DNA of 42,248 bases from Perkinsus chesapeaki (lineage: Eukaryota; Perkinsozoa; Perkinsida; Perkinsidae), in NCBI GenBank assembly GCA_013115145.1, contig JAAPAO010000292.1, positions 1 to 42,248 of the forward strand. The letters are read 5' to 3'. Under the pieces are notes generated by a model, which saw only the letters and a list, made by a program, of their open reading frames with translations, searched no databases and was not told the origin of the DNA. Shown one piece after another: positions 8,717 to 19,414 of this stretch; the stretch's first letter is position 1, and each line of letters begins with the position of its first letter. The translations under genes and the position numbers were made by a program.

Positions 8717-11547
8717 CTACGCCCTAATTACTAGGGTGCTTGCAAGGAGAAAATCGAGCATGAACATGGCTAGTATGGAACATGCAGATTTAAATAAGCA
8801 AGGAACCAATGAAAAGGTATATAGAGGCTTACTAACATTAAGATAACCTGAAATGCAATATAATGAAGTGAATATGTTTCTATTATATACTATTAAGTAT
8901 AGTCCAGTCAAAACTGACTGAGTTAGTCATGATATATCTGTAAGGGCACTGTTAGATCTCACCTACCCATGGGTCGAACTTTCCATTAGTGAAGACAACG
9001 TTACTCATACTGGCCACAGCGTCCGCCATATTCCTCACGAACTGTAGGCTGGCCCGGGCTCTAGTAGTAACGCCATAACTGCAGAAAACTACATTCTAAA
9101 CCAATCCAGTCCGAGAAATGCTACATCTGTTTGCAGTCTGCCTTGTACGAGTCCATATCGAACTTATTGGTCGGCCAGAACATGTCATTCTCTGTACCCT
9201 GACCAGAAACGTGATAGGGACAGAAACGACCGGGCATCGCTGTAGATCAGCACGACAGCCCACCTGGTGAAATCCCCATGGCATCTGCGTGCACTCTTGG
9301 AAGCTGTAATCGCCTTCGCACGTATTTGGATAGTGGAATTCCATTTTGCTGAAACGATTAGTATATTCAAATAAACAAATCACCTCATGCTTAACTTACG
9401 TAGCATTGACGCACTCGGCGTTTCCCGAGGCATTATAGTAAATGTTGAGCGATTCCGCCAACGCTCGCAGGCGATCCTGAGAGTACGAAGGAAATTTCTA
9501 ATGTGACAAATGGTGAAAGCGAATCCGTTTTGGAAAGTTTCTGATAATCTTAAATATTTTAGCAGCTAAAGAAGCGTCTCACCTATACCCTCTCACCTTA
9601 TCTGTTCGAGCTTGTTCGAAGGGCGCGCATGCCGTACGAATGGGATTGGCAGGATAATATCCGTGACCACCTGTAAAATAGTTACTAGGATAAGGGTAGT
9701 TACCTAAAATAAGACATAAAAAGTTACCAAACATTCTGTGATGTCGCATTTAGCCGGCCCATTAGAGAGAACACTAGGCCGGATTCACTTAAAAGGTTCC
9801 GGGGCTGGTCAGACCAGCCTAATCTAGAGGCACATAAGAGCTGCAGCACTACTATCAGCCTTGAACTTACCCATGGCAAAGTACGTCCAAGCACAAGGCG
9901 CTGCCGAAGCAGCGAGAAGCGCTGTTAGGTGATGTGAAAGAGCATCAGGGCACCCCCTAATGGATCAATAACACTCCTGTGGAGGCTCAACTTGTACTGT
10001 AAGCGCCAAAACCGATCCGCTTCGTCCTTGAAGCCCTGCCATGCTCCCTGTGATGGTCCAAGTTCCTCAACCAGCTTCAGTGTCGCCTTCAAGTTGAAGG
10101 CTTCAACCTAAAAACAATAATGGGCCGATACTCAGTTCGTGCTAAAACACTTTAATGCTTGACATTGTCGTAACTGTTGTTAATTATGTACCACTCATAT
10201 GAACGCGTAGCCGGTCATTAATAAGTACTAAACATAATCTTCCCGTCGGTGCTCCTTTTTATCGAGGCAGCGGAAAAAAGCCAAAGGTATTGACAAGTTG
10301 AATAACCGAGGATGGAGATGCGATCAATTCGTCAAGATCAAACACCTACGAATTCCCGCTTCGTTGTTTCAATGGCAATATTCATTCGTCCCACGGAATC
10401 AGAGTGCAAGGGATGAACAAGCAGTCTTCATTGCATTTCGTCATCAAACGGGGATAGACTACAATAATGCACGTCGCCTCGGTATTGTCTTACTCTCTCG
10501 CGCATACGGGTCCAGCAGCTCGAGTTACTATCTCAGAAAAGGCGCCCATGCTAGGCTCAGGTGTAACACCGCCAATTGCGAAAATTGGAGCTGAGGAAGC
10601 GATGGCGCCGTCAACTAGGTGGGGATACCTGCCAAGGAACAATTGACACCTTGTCAATTTCTCTTAATGTACGAGCCTGAAACTGGGGCTGATCTACAGC
10701 CACTGCTGCGGGATCAGTGATGCATCACAAGGTGACCTATCGAATTCAATCAATCTCGATATAGCCCTTTGCGAATATTTGATGCAATACTTCGACCCTA
10801 CGAGCGAATGTGTAATGAGAAGAATTTTCTGCGTGAATGTGAACAGAATAAGAGGCTGCTTACCTGTAGCGGAATGCGCTTGCAAGCATACCACCATAAC
10901 TACCGCCAAAAGCGATGGTAGCGGTCGACGGTGGTAGAGAGTTCTCAGCAAATATGTGATCGATTAATACCTATAAGAAGCTATACACATCTTCGCATCC
11001 TTCGCTTCAAGACGATACTCACCGAGTAATCTCCAAGAGCTTGCTCGATAGTTAAGTAGCGTTTGCAATCAGGAGTCCCGTTTGGGTACACTAAGCTTTC
11101 ACCATAGTAGCGATGCTCGGCAAATACCAGCATAGCTCCTAGTTCGGACCTAAGAGACAATGAGTACGTCAGATTCAGTCAACGAGCAATAAGAGTATAC
11201 ACAGCGAGATTTGCTTACCCAAGCTCCCACATGAGACCTGTATGGTTGACATATAATTCCACTGACCCTTCATTCCCAGCATAAAAAAACACAGGTCCTC
11301 CTGGGCGGTGAAAGTCGGAATATGTAAAGTATCTAACGGGCGTCTCACGAATAATGCAACCAGGCAGAAGATTCCTTTGTTTGAGATCTCACCTTTGGTC
11401 GAATTTGCCAGGATTTGCATCGACACTGAACGAAAAGTGATCTCGATCTTGACGCAACCACCTCTCAGTACAGTTGGCCACGGTTGGTTGCCAGCTGAGT
11501 GGCGCCGCTTCAATAAAGCCGACGAGTAAGACAAGGCCTTTGAACAT
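8717..11547 (-). CDS. Serine carboxypeptidase, S28 family (lysosomal Pro-X carboxypeptidase / DPP7 type), multi-exon
   Basis: Predicted exons on the minus strand: 11547-11393, 11332-11219, 11149-11023, 10970-10864, 10628-10494, 10425-10350, 10107-9954, 9921-9871, 9703-9597, 9497-9400, 9348-9264, 9198-9125, 9078-8963. All have GT-AG introns and matching phases; about 466 residues. The start ATG opens a hydrophobic signal peptide (MFKGLVLLVGFIEAAP), so the enzyme is probably secreted or lysosomal. Family landmarks in order: WLRQDRDHFSF, GGPVFFYAGNEGS, VFAEHRYYGES, FGGSYGGML (nucleophile Ser), DGAIASSAPIF, WTYFAMGNYPYPSNY, YYNASG, YSFQECTQM, YGVTTRAR, TNGKFDPWVG (catalytic Asp). S28 enzymes remove residues next to proline in an acidic compartment. 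The last exon is uncertain: after the Asp motif the best continuation (from 8846, ending at 8717) gives a hydrophobic tail without the expected G-A-H-H, so the catalytic His is not seen. Confidence 0.82.
9922..9953 (-). other. 32-bp intron in the S28 peptidase gene
   Basis: GTGCCC...CTAACAG, 32 bases. Removing it joins DPLG to ALLAASAAPCAWTYFAMG in phase and gives normal S28 sequence; left in place, it puts a stop into the frame. Confidence 0.7.
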
Positions 11548-12533
11548 GTAATATTATGAAAGAGAAAACTGATGAGGGCGTGAATATCAGGTATAAAGCG
11601 CACAGGTTAACGTAGTTGGATCATTCTACTTGAGGATGGCTGAACTCAACACGCTCGCTAAATAGCTGTAGGGGCCTTGTTGGCGTTGAACTCGACATGA
11701 TGGAGGGAAGTGAGATAAGGCTCTTATCTTTCATTGAAAGAGATGTGGTGAGGCCGACAGCTTGGAAGAGCTAAGCATCTGCACGCATGCGGGGCCCCAT
11801 GGCGAGGAGCACATAATATCTTTCGCTGTTCGCTGCGTGATTCGGGCTCCCTCTCGGAGAGGGCCTCTCCCAATTTTAAGCTAGTGCGCGGACGAACAGG
11901 TAGGATTTTAATATGAGATACACGAATTGTATTGAAGTAAAATCCACCAGTGCACCTCTCGGTCACGCACGCGTGCGCATTGTTCACGTCACGGGATTCG
12001 AGGATCAAATGTGTTGGTGAGTCAGCCGAGTCTGGTGACCAGACTCTGGCCTTGACCCAGCCATAACCCCTCCCTTGAAGGGGGGAAGAGGAGTCTCGCC
12101 AGTTTTAGAAGGACATATGACGAGATACCTCTATTTCCGCATAGCTGCTCTGTGTTTTTCCTTAGTTCTGAGAGTAGAGACATTTTTGTGCATGCATGCA
12201 AGTGTGAAGACAGTTTCTTGTGTAACGTTGTTCTCACAAGATAAGTCTGTAGTAGATGTGTCAATCATACAGATGTCAGTCATCTCACAGTGCAAGCTGG
12301 TACATAGACGGTGTAACATAGTCCAACTCGTAGGCAGTCAAACCTTGGTCCAACCTTATTTCGTACAGCGTAATTCATGTGGTATATATACCGTATATCG
12401 TACAGTTGCGACTCGTACAGTTTCAGCTGTGTTTGCATCAGTTGGTGCAGTATTATTTTGTCTCGTTGCACTTAATACAGTATTATTCGGAACAACTTTG
12501 TAAGGTACAGTTACAAGTGTTACAACTGATACA
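11548..12533. other. Intergenic, palindromes and ACTGTA/TACAGT-rich segment
   Basis: No gene is supported. A perfect 19-base palindrome GAGTCTGGT-G-ACCAGACTC lies at 12028-12046. From about 12370 to 12530 the hexamer TACAGT or its complement keeps recurring, as it does again at 13480-13625 on the other side of the LINE remnant. The open frame at 12075-12503 is a by-product of this composition. Confidence 0.45.
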
Positions 12534-13330
12534 ATGCCAGTTCGTGATGCCATTGATTTCACTGAGCGTGAATCTGCAGTGGTTAACCCTAAGTTGGACT
12601 CCACGAAGATGGTTTTATTAACAAACCTCAAGAAAGTCCTCAGTGGTTTTCCGGGCTACTCTGACACTCTACGTCAGCTAGATTGTACCCTTACGTCAGG
12701 TCTTCAGTTCAAGAAGCATCTAAGCGGAAGACTGGTACTCGCAAAACAAATTGGGAATATGGCGTTACGGCAATGTGGGGCACTCATGGGGAAGAATCGA
12801 GGCGTCTCTGTCGGAATCTTCACCGAAATATACAATAAAATACTACTACCAATCATTCTATATGCCCATGAAATATGGGGAGGAACTATTGCAAATAAAA
12901 CCGTAAGAGAAGAGATAGATCTTTTGGGGGCTAGCTTCCTTATAAGAGCTTTAAGGGTTAGAAGGAGTACACCCCGTCCACTACTATATATTGCCTCTGG
13001 AGTGACGCCACTATCGCGATTGGTAGCAGAGAGAGTAGTTCTGGCTCACATCCACAAAAGGCCAATGGACATGCATATGAAAGGGAGGGTAGGCTGAACC
13101 TACCAGGTTCTACCAAATTTCGAGAGCTGCTGGAGGAGTGGGGCTTCCCCACCACTCATCATTACTGTGAGGATAATACACCTGGAAAAGTTGTCAAACC
13201 CGCTGATACCAAATTTCGTCTTTCTCTATTGAGAGATTACCATATTGTTAGAATGGTATCCTCTTTATCTGAAGTTCAGATTCTGAACCCTTGCGACACA
13301 ATACGAAAATACGTGACGCAATATGCCTAG
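12534..13330 (+). pseudogene. LINE (non-LTR retrotransposon) reverse-transcriptase C-terminal remnant
   Basis: The frame at 12534-13097 encodes the part of a non-LTR reverse transcriptase that follows the catalytic core: a LDCTLTSGLQFKKHL segment (usual form L-G-x-x-L-D-x-x-L-x-F-x-x-H), a helical stretch, then IYNKILLPIILYAHEIWGG, which matches the common I-Y-x-x-x-L-x-P-x-L-x-Y-G-x-x-V-W. It stops at 13095. From about 13082 the next frame continues with protein-like sequence (RELLEEWGFP through KYVTQYA) to a stop at 13328-13330, which points to one frameshift. The catalytic F/Y-A-D-D block and the endonuclease are missing, so the element is 5'-truncated and dead. 5' truncation is usual for LINE copies. 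Confidence 0.75.
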
Positions 13331-13835
13331 CATAGTGTGTGACATTACTGCCGTACGTTGGGCTCTACCGAAGCCTTGTTATGGCTGCAACACTTGTCCA
13401 GATCCCGCACTTGGAATCCCGAAGGCGCGGGAGTACAGGAGAAGGTTGTTGTTGTTGTTGTTTGCCTGTATTTGTCTCCGCTTGTACTGTACGGAATAAC
13501 ACTGTATGACGTACAGTGTATGTGTGGATACTGTGCAAAAAGACGATACAATACTGTAGTACAGTTACTGTACGAATCGTAACTGTAGGGCTCAAAAGTG
13601 TATGTGTAGCAACTATAGTATAGTCACTATACGGATAAGGCCCTTATCATAAGGGCTACACGAATAGGTGTTCTGCGACCTTGCATTGTATGATATGATC
13701 CTCACTCCGTAATGTCCATCATGAGACTTCTTATTTTCCTCCAATGAATTTATTAGCCGCCGAAAGCATCACGCATAAAGGTCTTGAAGAAGGCGGTTCC
13801 CTGAGGTTTGAGGTAACCTCAATGAGGTGCTTTGC
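13331..13835. repeat. Intergenic: GTT microsatellite, ACTGTA/TACAGT-rich segment, palindrome
   Basis: A (GTT)n run lies at 13445-13462. From 13480 to 13625 ACTGTA and TACAGT recur many times, including GTACTGTAC and CTGTAGTACAGTTACTGTAC. At 13635-13655 two overlapping palindromes ATAAGGCCCTTAT and CCCTTA-TCA-TAAGGG occur. No gene seen. Confidence 0.6.
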
Positions 13836-14211
13836 TGTGCTATGATTCCAGTATAACTTAGTCAGTGTAGGTAGCTGAGATTCTCAGCTACCTGCACTGA
13901 CTAAGGAGGCACAACATTAGGTAGCATTTCTACAGATGCTGGGAATAACTATGAGGTAACTGTGGAATAACGATGCGCAAGTGGTGAGCCAAAGTGGAGT
14001 GCAGAACGGCATTGGTGCGGCTGATAATGTGCATTTGCACAACACTGTCCGCACATACTTCACTGCGTATTTCCTATCAATGACTTAAATTCGATGGTTC
14101 GTTCGCATCAATTAGAATACTCGAGTTGCAACTCAATACTCACATCCGACAACAATTACGAGTTATGATATAAAGGCAAGCGCATGCTCGTTGTTATGCC
14201 ACACAGACTGA
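13836..14211. repeat. 3' flank of the ankyrin gene, duplicated at 985-1510, with a 49-bp hairpin
   Basis: Most of this flank is nearly identical to 1225-1510. The exception is 13857-13905, a hairpin with 24-base arms, one central base and a single mismatch. The other copy has only the left arm (1008-1031) followed by unrelated sequence. Confidence 0.85.
13857..13905. repeat. 49-bp hairpin with 24-base arms
   Basis: Arms 13857-13880 and 13882-13905 are inverted repeats with one central base and one mismatch (a G-T pair). It lies in the 3' flank of the ankyrin gene. Too symmetrical and not T-rich enough to call a terminator. Confidence 0.9.
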
Positions 14212-16216
14212 TCAGCGCCTCGGGGAAGTTGCCGTGTCCATTATGAACTTCATTAAGTCGACATCGCTTATAGGGTACTGTCCGGCTTGGCGAAGAGGAG
14301 ATTCTCCGACCGTATTCGGTCTCGTTGCAGACAAACCATGCTTGATAAGGAAACTGACAACAGTGCTCGAATATGATGCCGATGAACGTGGATAATGCTA
14401 ATGGATAATGCACGGTAATCATGTTGTCGAACAAATCAGTTTTGCAAAGTTTTCAACACTTGAGCGGAAGAATCTTCAAGCTCATACTGCACGTGTGCTC
14501 GCACACAAAGCGAATAGTGTGCCGAATAAGAGAATTAAACTGAATATATTCTGACGATTCTGTAAAGTAACTTCTAAATGTCGAGTGAATAAGTCGAATT
14601 GGTATCCCATGCTTAGTCTAAGCTATTTACTTGATCATTTCCTTCTGTTCGCTCGTGCAGTGCTCCTCCGATCTCGACGCACGGACACAATAATGGAGAG
14701 CTGTGTTGCCGAGATTGTCACTCTGCAGCACATTGGCATAATAGTCGTCAACTAGCTTCTTCAGATCTCTTGCCGTCCCTGCTGACTACTATACAGACGA
14801 CAACAGCGATCGGTACCATATCGAGCACACAATAGCAGAGCTGTCCTCCCATGATGGTCCTTTGTTGAAATCTCAGCTCCTTCATCTAGTGCATGCTCAA
14901 CTGCTTCCTTCGGGTATCCGCCTTTATCAAAACCTTGCTGGATAATTCCCCTCAGCACCAGCGAACTCTCCGACAATCGCGCTGACGCGGTCGATCTCGC
15001 TGTAAGTGGCGGTCTACTCGAGGCTGCATCAGTAGCAGCAGCATGTACGGTACACCCGGAAAGCTGAGAAAGTACCGGTGAGAGCGGTATGGCTGCTCCG
15101 CCGAGGGACTTACCATCTCCAGCAACGCTTCCGCTACCTCTGGATGAGCGTTCCCCCGAACCGCCAGCTGTACTGGAGTTTCACCGCTCTTACTGGGAGC
15201 ATGTGGCTCAGCATTTGCCGCAATTAATAGAGATACGATGCCTTTTACCTATCCTTTAGCGATCTTAAAGGAGACATCCTATTTTTTTTGATTTCCACGG
15301 ATGTGAAACACCAAATATGCATCTAGCCTATCAGTGTCGAAAAAAGTCCCTAATGCGGATGTGTAATATGAATTTTCACTAGAGTACAGTCTGAAAACAA
15401 ATACGTTCCTCCCAGGAGCATTAGGCGCTTCTCTACGACTCTCCACGAGAAACACCCACGGACAAAGTACTATGGGGACTGTTTCTCTCTTTGCGAAGAC
15501 TCCTTCGGAAGGAGTCCTTCCCTATTTGTCGTCGAGTACTTAGAATGTCTACTTACGTCCTCCAACACACTCCACCCGCGCTTGCTAAATATAACCATAC
15601 AATGTTCTCTGCGGAGCGCTCAAGATGACTGCTTTCTTTGGTTACTATTATTTTCAAGAGAAAGTATGTAACAGACCACTAGACCACTACCAGGAGTTCA
15701 CCTGCCCGGGCGACGGCTTCTCCTTCCGCCTAGCCACGAAATGGAGCACACTGAATCGACCCTTATCGCATATCGTTGGATCCGCCCCCATACTCACACA
15801 TTGCTCAACCTGCAACCGACGGGCCAAGTCCAGACTGCTCAGCCGACATCTCCCCTACTTGTTTCTCACTCCCCCATCGAGCGAGCCCCATCAAAGCAGT
15901 CCTGCCGAAGTGATCCGAGCAATTCACTACTTCAGAATCCAATGCGCGGAGCAATCTAAACGAGTCTCTGTCTCCTCCGTTTTCGATTTCAATTATCACT
16001 TTTCTAGCCTCACCGAGGCCTGCTTTTCACTGTGATTGTCGTGCAGCGCCGCGATGAGCTCCTCTATTTTCTCCCGACCACTTGGCGGTTTCTTCGACTG
16101 TGCCAGCGTACCAAAATGCACTTTGCAAAATGATTATTTACCAACACAACTCCCCGCGAGTTCTGAGTAAATGGTGACTCATTAGCCAGCAGTACGGCAA
16201 CACGAGCTGCTTCCAT
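14212..16216 (-). CDS. Ankyrin-repeat protein, about ten exons
   Basis: Predicted exons on the minus strand: 16216-16142, 16121-16000, 15955-15859, 15809-15691, 15628-15557, 15390-15312, 15248-15114, 15063-14817, 14778-14631, 14353-14212; introns are GT-AG and phases agree except at the first junction. The product is about 440 residues made of ankyrin-type units, recognisable by D/N-x-x-G-x-T-x-L cores: CSDHFGRTALMGLARWGS, CDKGRFSVLHFVARRK, SKSGETPVQLAVRGNAHPE, DHHGRTALLLCARYG, SDNLGNTALHYCVRA, PNTVGESPLRQAG. Ankyrin repeats bind other proteins; no enzymatic domain is visible, so the role is unknown. Between exons 1 and 2 a 20-base segment (GTAAATAATCATTTTGCAAA) must be skipped to keep the frame; this is too short for a normal intron and suggests damage or an odd junction. 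The last exon and 3' flank are duplicated at 985-1800. Confidence 0.75.
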
Positions 16217-16517
16217 AGGAGGCGAACGCCGTTAGAAGCCGGGAATAGTGGGCAATCAGCGGCCCGGCCTACCGTACAGTCGACTTAATCACACACAATG
16301 GTTGAATGATACTCGGAAATCTTCAAGCAGTGCTACACACCATAACCCTCCCGAAGAAGGGAATGGCGGTACTGAGGTGGTTGAACAAAATATTCTTGGG
16401 GATTAGCCCGATGGAATGGAGGAACAATCCTCGAAGAAGGAAAAGGCAACTCGGCAGCGATAGCAGCAGCTGACGGTGGTCCTTCATCCTCTTGAGAAAC
16501 TATCGCGATTCATCTTT
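16217..16517. other. Short intergenic gap
   Basis: Lies between the end of the V-ATPase gene and the start of the ankyrin gene, both on the minus strand. I see nothing distinctive in it. Confidence 0.4.
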
Positions 16518-18545
16518 TTACATCCGAGGGGCGAAGATGGGGACGATCTCCTCGATATGATCCTTCTTCTTGAGAACAATCTGAAAGGATAACAATAATA
16601 AAAACGAAGGAGGCAAGAAAACGCTATTGGATCACTTGAAGCAAGGAGCAAACAAGCGGTTCTTTTGAGTGAAAAACACCTACCGACAAACAACAAAGCA
16701 AGAACGTGACGAGCACTGAATGAAATAAGTCGAAGAATAAATGGAATGGAGCTAGAAGGGTGGAGTTGATAGAATTAAAGAACTAGCATTAATACAGCCA
16801 ATCACATACAATCGATACAATAGAGTCAGTCAAAACAATTAAATAACAAACTGAGTAGATTAACATATCTTTTGAATGGATGGTAGATTATGTAAAGAGC
16901 AATAAATCATTATGTACAATCTCAATGTCTAGATACTTACCATATTAGCCATCCATTCAATGTTCTTCATCTCCTGAATGCGCAGCTTAACCCAAGAGTA
17001 GATGATACCATAATGATACTGTTGCTCGAAGGAGTTCTCGTACATGCGCACCGACTCGACGTACAAGAGATCCTCAATGGACTTATAGCGGCCTTGAGTA
17101 GCCTTATCGACCTTTGAATCACGGTCGTAGAACTGCTTGCACTGATCGTACAACTGAGCGTACCTAACCATCACAAGAAATGAAACAATATCGATCATGG
17201 GAGCTAAGCCAGCTCACTTAAGATAGGGCTCCAAAGCGGCACGGACGGCAGTATCACTGGTAGCCTTCATGAGCTTGTCGGTTCCCTCGGGATAAAGGTA
17301 GCTAAATAAAAGGTAATAACTACTACAAGCAATCAGCAGCGACGACGAGCCTACCCGAAGTCGGGATAAAGAGCGTTACGCTCATCCAAGTTCTGAGGGG
17401 TTCCTAGAGGGGAGTTGAGGGAGTTGAGGGTGACCATAAGGACCTGAAGCAGCATACTGCAGTGGATGGATAAGTCCAAGATCCCTACTCTGTAATCGGC
17501 CTCGGTCTTCAGAATGTTGCCCATCACCTCGGCGGTGTCGCTGTTCTCACTGGTGTTCTCGCAGAAACGATAAAAACTCTCCATCCAGCACTTCTTCAAG
17601 AACTGACAAGGACCGCGAATCAACCTCCAAAATATCTTATCGTTTCAGCCTACATTCCTGAGAATCTCGAGATCGGTCTCAGTGAGGACGCTGTGAACCT
17701 CGCCGTGAGAGACAACGGCAGTGGCGCCCTGAGGAACGCCCTGAGCTGACGCGCCCTGACCTTCAGTGTGGGTGTGGACGTGCTTGGAATTGAGGAACTC
17801 CTCGAAGTAACTAATAATAACGGCTATTAGGCTTCAAGACGCCATATGATCCTTACGGTCCCAGAGGAGTGTCGATGAGAATGGTGCGGTAGAGATCCTC
17901 GTAACCATGAGTGAAGTCCATACCAGGAATGGTCTTCATCTCCTCGAAGTATCCAAGGGGATCGCAACGAGCAAGAAGTTCCTAGGGGAAGGAAATGAAC
18001 TAGAGCTTGGCGACGGCGGTGGCAGCTAGCTACCTTAGGATTCTTGTTGTTGATGGTTCCCTGAATAAGCATCACCACATTATCAATCATGGCCTCTTGA
18101 CGGACGTAATCCATGAATCTGAGAGAAGCCATGTCTACCGAATTGGAACGGTTGTTGGCGTCGTCGTCGTACTTGGCCATCTCTCCGACGGACTGAGCTC
18201 TGACGTAGTCGAACTCCTCGGCCAAACGCTCATGGCACTTGCGCATGATAGTGGAAACCTGGAGGAAGGGCTATGGCGAGTGGTGCTGAGTGGTGCCCCT
18301 TACCTGGAGAGGACTGGGCTCATCCTGCAAAAAAGTACCGTAGTCGGTATCCTCTAGGGCTGTTCGGAGATCTGAGAAGAAGCTGGTATGAAAGAGCGAT
18401 GCTGATAGACGAGCGAGTTACCTTCAAGATTCTCTCCGTTGGCAATACGACGGTAGTCATCGCCGGTGAGGAAGCCGGAACGAAGGCCTCTTACGAGACC
18501 CTCTCCGAATCCATCATCGATATTGAAGTAAATAAGATCAGCCAT
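16518..18545 (-). CDS. V-type proton ATPase, V0 sector subunit d
   Basis: Nine exons on the minus strand: 18545-18422, 18359-18304, 18258-18034, 17981-17857, 17810-17654, 17602-17355, 17301-17218, 17163-16941, 16580-16518. All junctions are GT-AG and in phase; 434 residues, against about 350-400 usually. Subunit d sits on the cytoplasmic face of the V0 proton channel and couples it to the central stalk, so it is needed for acidifying vacuoles and endosomes. Landmarks: FNIDDGFGEGLVRGL near the N-terminus, LTGDDYRRI, DEPSPLQ, YVRQEAMIDNVVMLIQGT, KCWMESFYRFC, GYLYPEGTDKL, and the C-terminal EQQYHYGIIYSWVKL and IEEIVPIFAPRM. An insertion of about 35 residues rich in His, Gln, Gly and Ala (17785-17690, KHVHTHTEGQGASAQG onward) explains the extra length. 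The last intron is 360 bp; the others are 45-62 bp. Confidence 0.93.
17690..17785 (-). other. His/Gln/Ala-rich insertion in V-ATPase subunit d
   Basis: Falls between the YFEEFL segment and the TETDLEILRN segment, which are close together in typical subunit d proteins. It contains alternating His-Val/His-Thr and a Gln/Gly/Ala stretch. It stays in frame within a single exon and has no splice signals, so it seems to be a real lineage-specific loop. Confidence 0.6.
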
Positions 18546-18686
18546 GGGGAATGGAGAACAACTACTGACGATCTTTCTGATACAAAAACCGTAAAATATC
18601 TCCGCACTAATACGCAGATTGTGTGGCGTCCTTCAGCTTCGTAAAAATCCATCAATCAACTCAGCCATTTTGCGCTTAGTCCCGCG
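18546..18686 (-). promoter_or_regulatory. 5' leader and promoter region of the V-ATPase subunit gene
   Basis: Only about 140 bases separate the stop of the upstream same-strand small gene from the V-ATPase ATG, so promoter and leader must be compact, or the messages are separated by trans-splicing as is known for perkinsids and dinoflagellates. No defined motif can be assigned. Confidence 0.3.
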
Positions 18687-18928
18687 CTACATCAAGAACG
18701 CGAGGATACCCGAAACGATAGCAACACCACTAGAACGCTGCCAATTTCCTACCAACGGGAACAGCTTGCGAAGTAGCATTATGGCAGCACCAACATTTTA
18801 GCTATCATGACCTCTGTCGCACCAAATGTCTCTCCAGCGTCGGCCCTAGGCAGCTGCTCAGCGTTGGCTGAGGCAATCTTGCTATCTCGAAGTTTCTTAA
18901 CGCGTGGAGTGCCTGTCGCGCGAGCCAT
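18687..18928 (-). CDS. Small tail-anchored membrane protein, apparent 1-bp frameshift
   Basis: From the ATG at 18928 the minus strand encodes a basic, soluble N-terminus (MARATGTPRVKKLRDSKIAS, then a stretch ending FGATEVMIAK), but that frame stops just after the A-run at 18799-18796. The next frame continues without a break into VGAAIMLLRKLFPLVGNWQR and a hydrophobic tail ending IVSGILAFLM and a stop at 18687. Adding one A to the run would join the two into about 80 residues with one C-terminal membrane helix. Organisation recalls small tail-anchored ER proteins such as RAMP4/SERP1, but sequence similarity is weak and I do not assign it. Either the base is missing by sequencing error or the gene is broken. 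Confidence 0.5.
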
Positions 18929-19414
18929 TCTGATCGATTTTTTCCTTGTCGGCCTTGTCCCCGAGCGATGGGCGAAAGGAAAAGGGTTGTATGGTAAATT
19001 AAATGGTGTATTGGAAGCCTTGCTGAGGGTTGTTTTTTCGTGTTAGAATTGGTTTTTGGTGTCAGGGCTCCTGCCCAGGGGCCCTGGGGACCGTCGTCAT
19101 GTTCCTTGGTGGACTTTGGAAAAATGCAGCCAGTCGATTACACATATTAGAATGAAGCTTCTTGGGAGCTTGATTTTATAATCGAATCTGATTAGGACGA
19201 CTTTTCGCTTCTCTGGATTCTCGGGGTCGATGACATCCTCCCAGGAGTCGTAACCCAACATATGATTCTTAATGCGCTCTGGAAACGCTCCACTTGGTAT
19301 CTATCTACATTCGCGCCACGCCTGTGGGTCCTTCAAAGGCTTCTAGGACGGAACTTTCCAGCGTTCTCCTATATTTTATATCTTTAGTGTTTTCGTGTTA
19401 ATTGGTTTTCCGCA
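18929..19414. promoter_or_regulatory. Divergent intergenic region between the small membrane protein and PP2C
   Basis: About 490 bases between two genes transcribed away from each other, so it should hold both promoters. I can see no clear TATA-like or repeated motif that decides either start. Confidence 0.35.

Noticed and set aside
8480-8734. 84-residue plus-strand frame with an internal GTAAGT
   Set aside because: No domain or homologue recognised and it overlaps the tail of the S28 gene; too weak to list as a gene.
13857-13905. Transcription terminator
   Set aside because: It is downstream of the ankyrin gene on its strand, but intrinsic hairpin terminators are not expected in a eukaryotic nuclear gene and the copy at 1008 lacks it.
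18663-18672. AGCCATTTTG, resembling the core of the dinoflagellate/perkinsid spliced leader
   Set aside because: The bases on either side do not match the leader, and there is no donor or Sm-like site after it.
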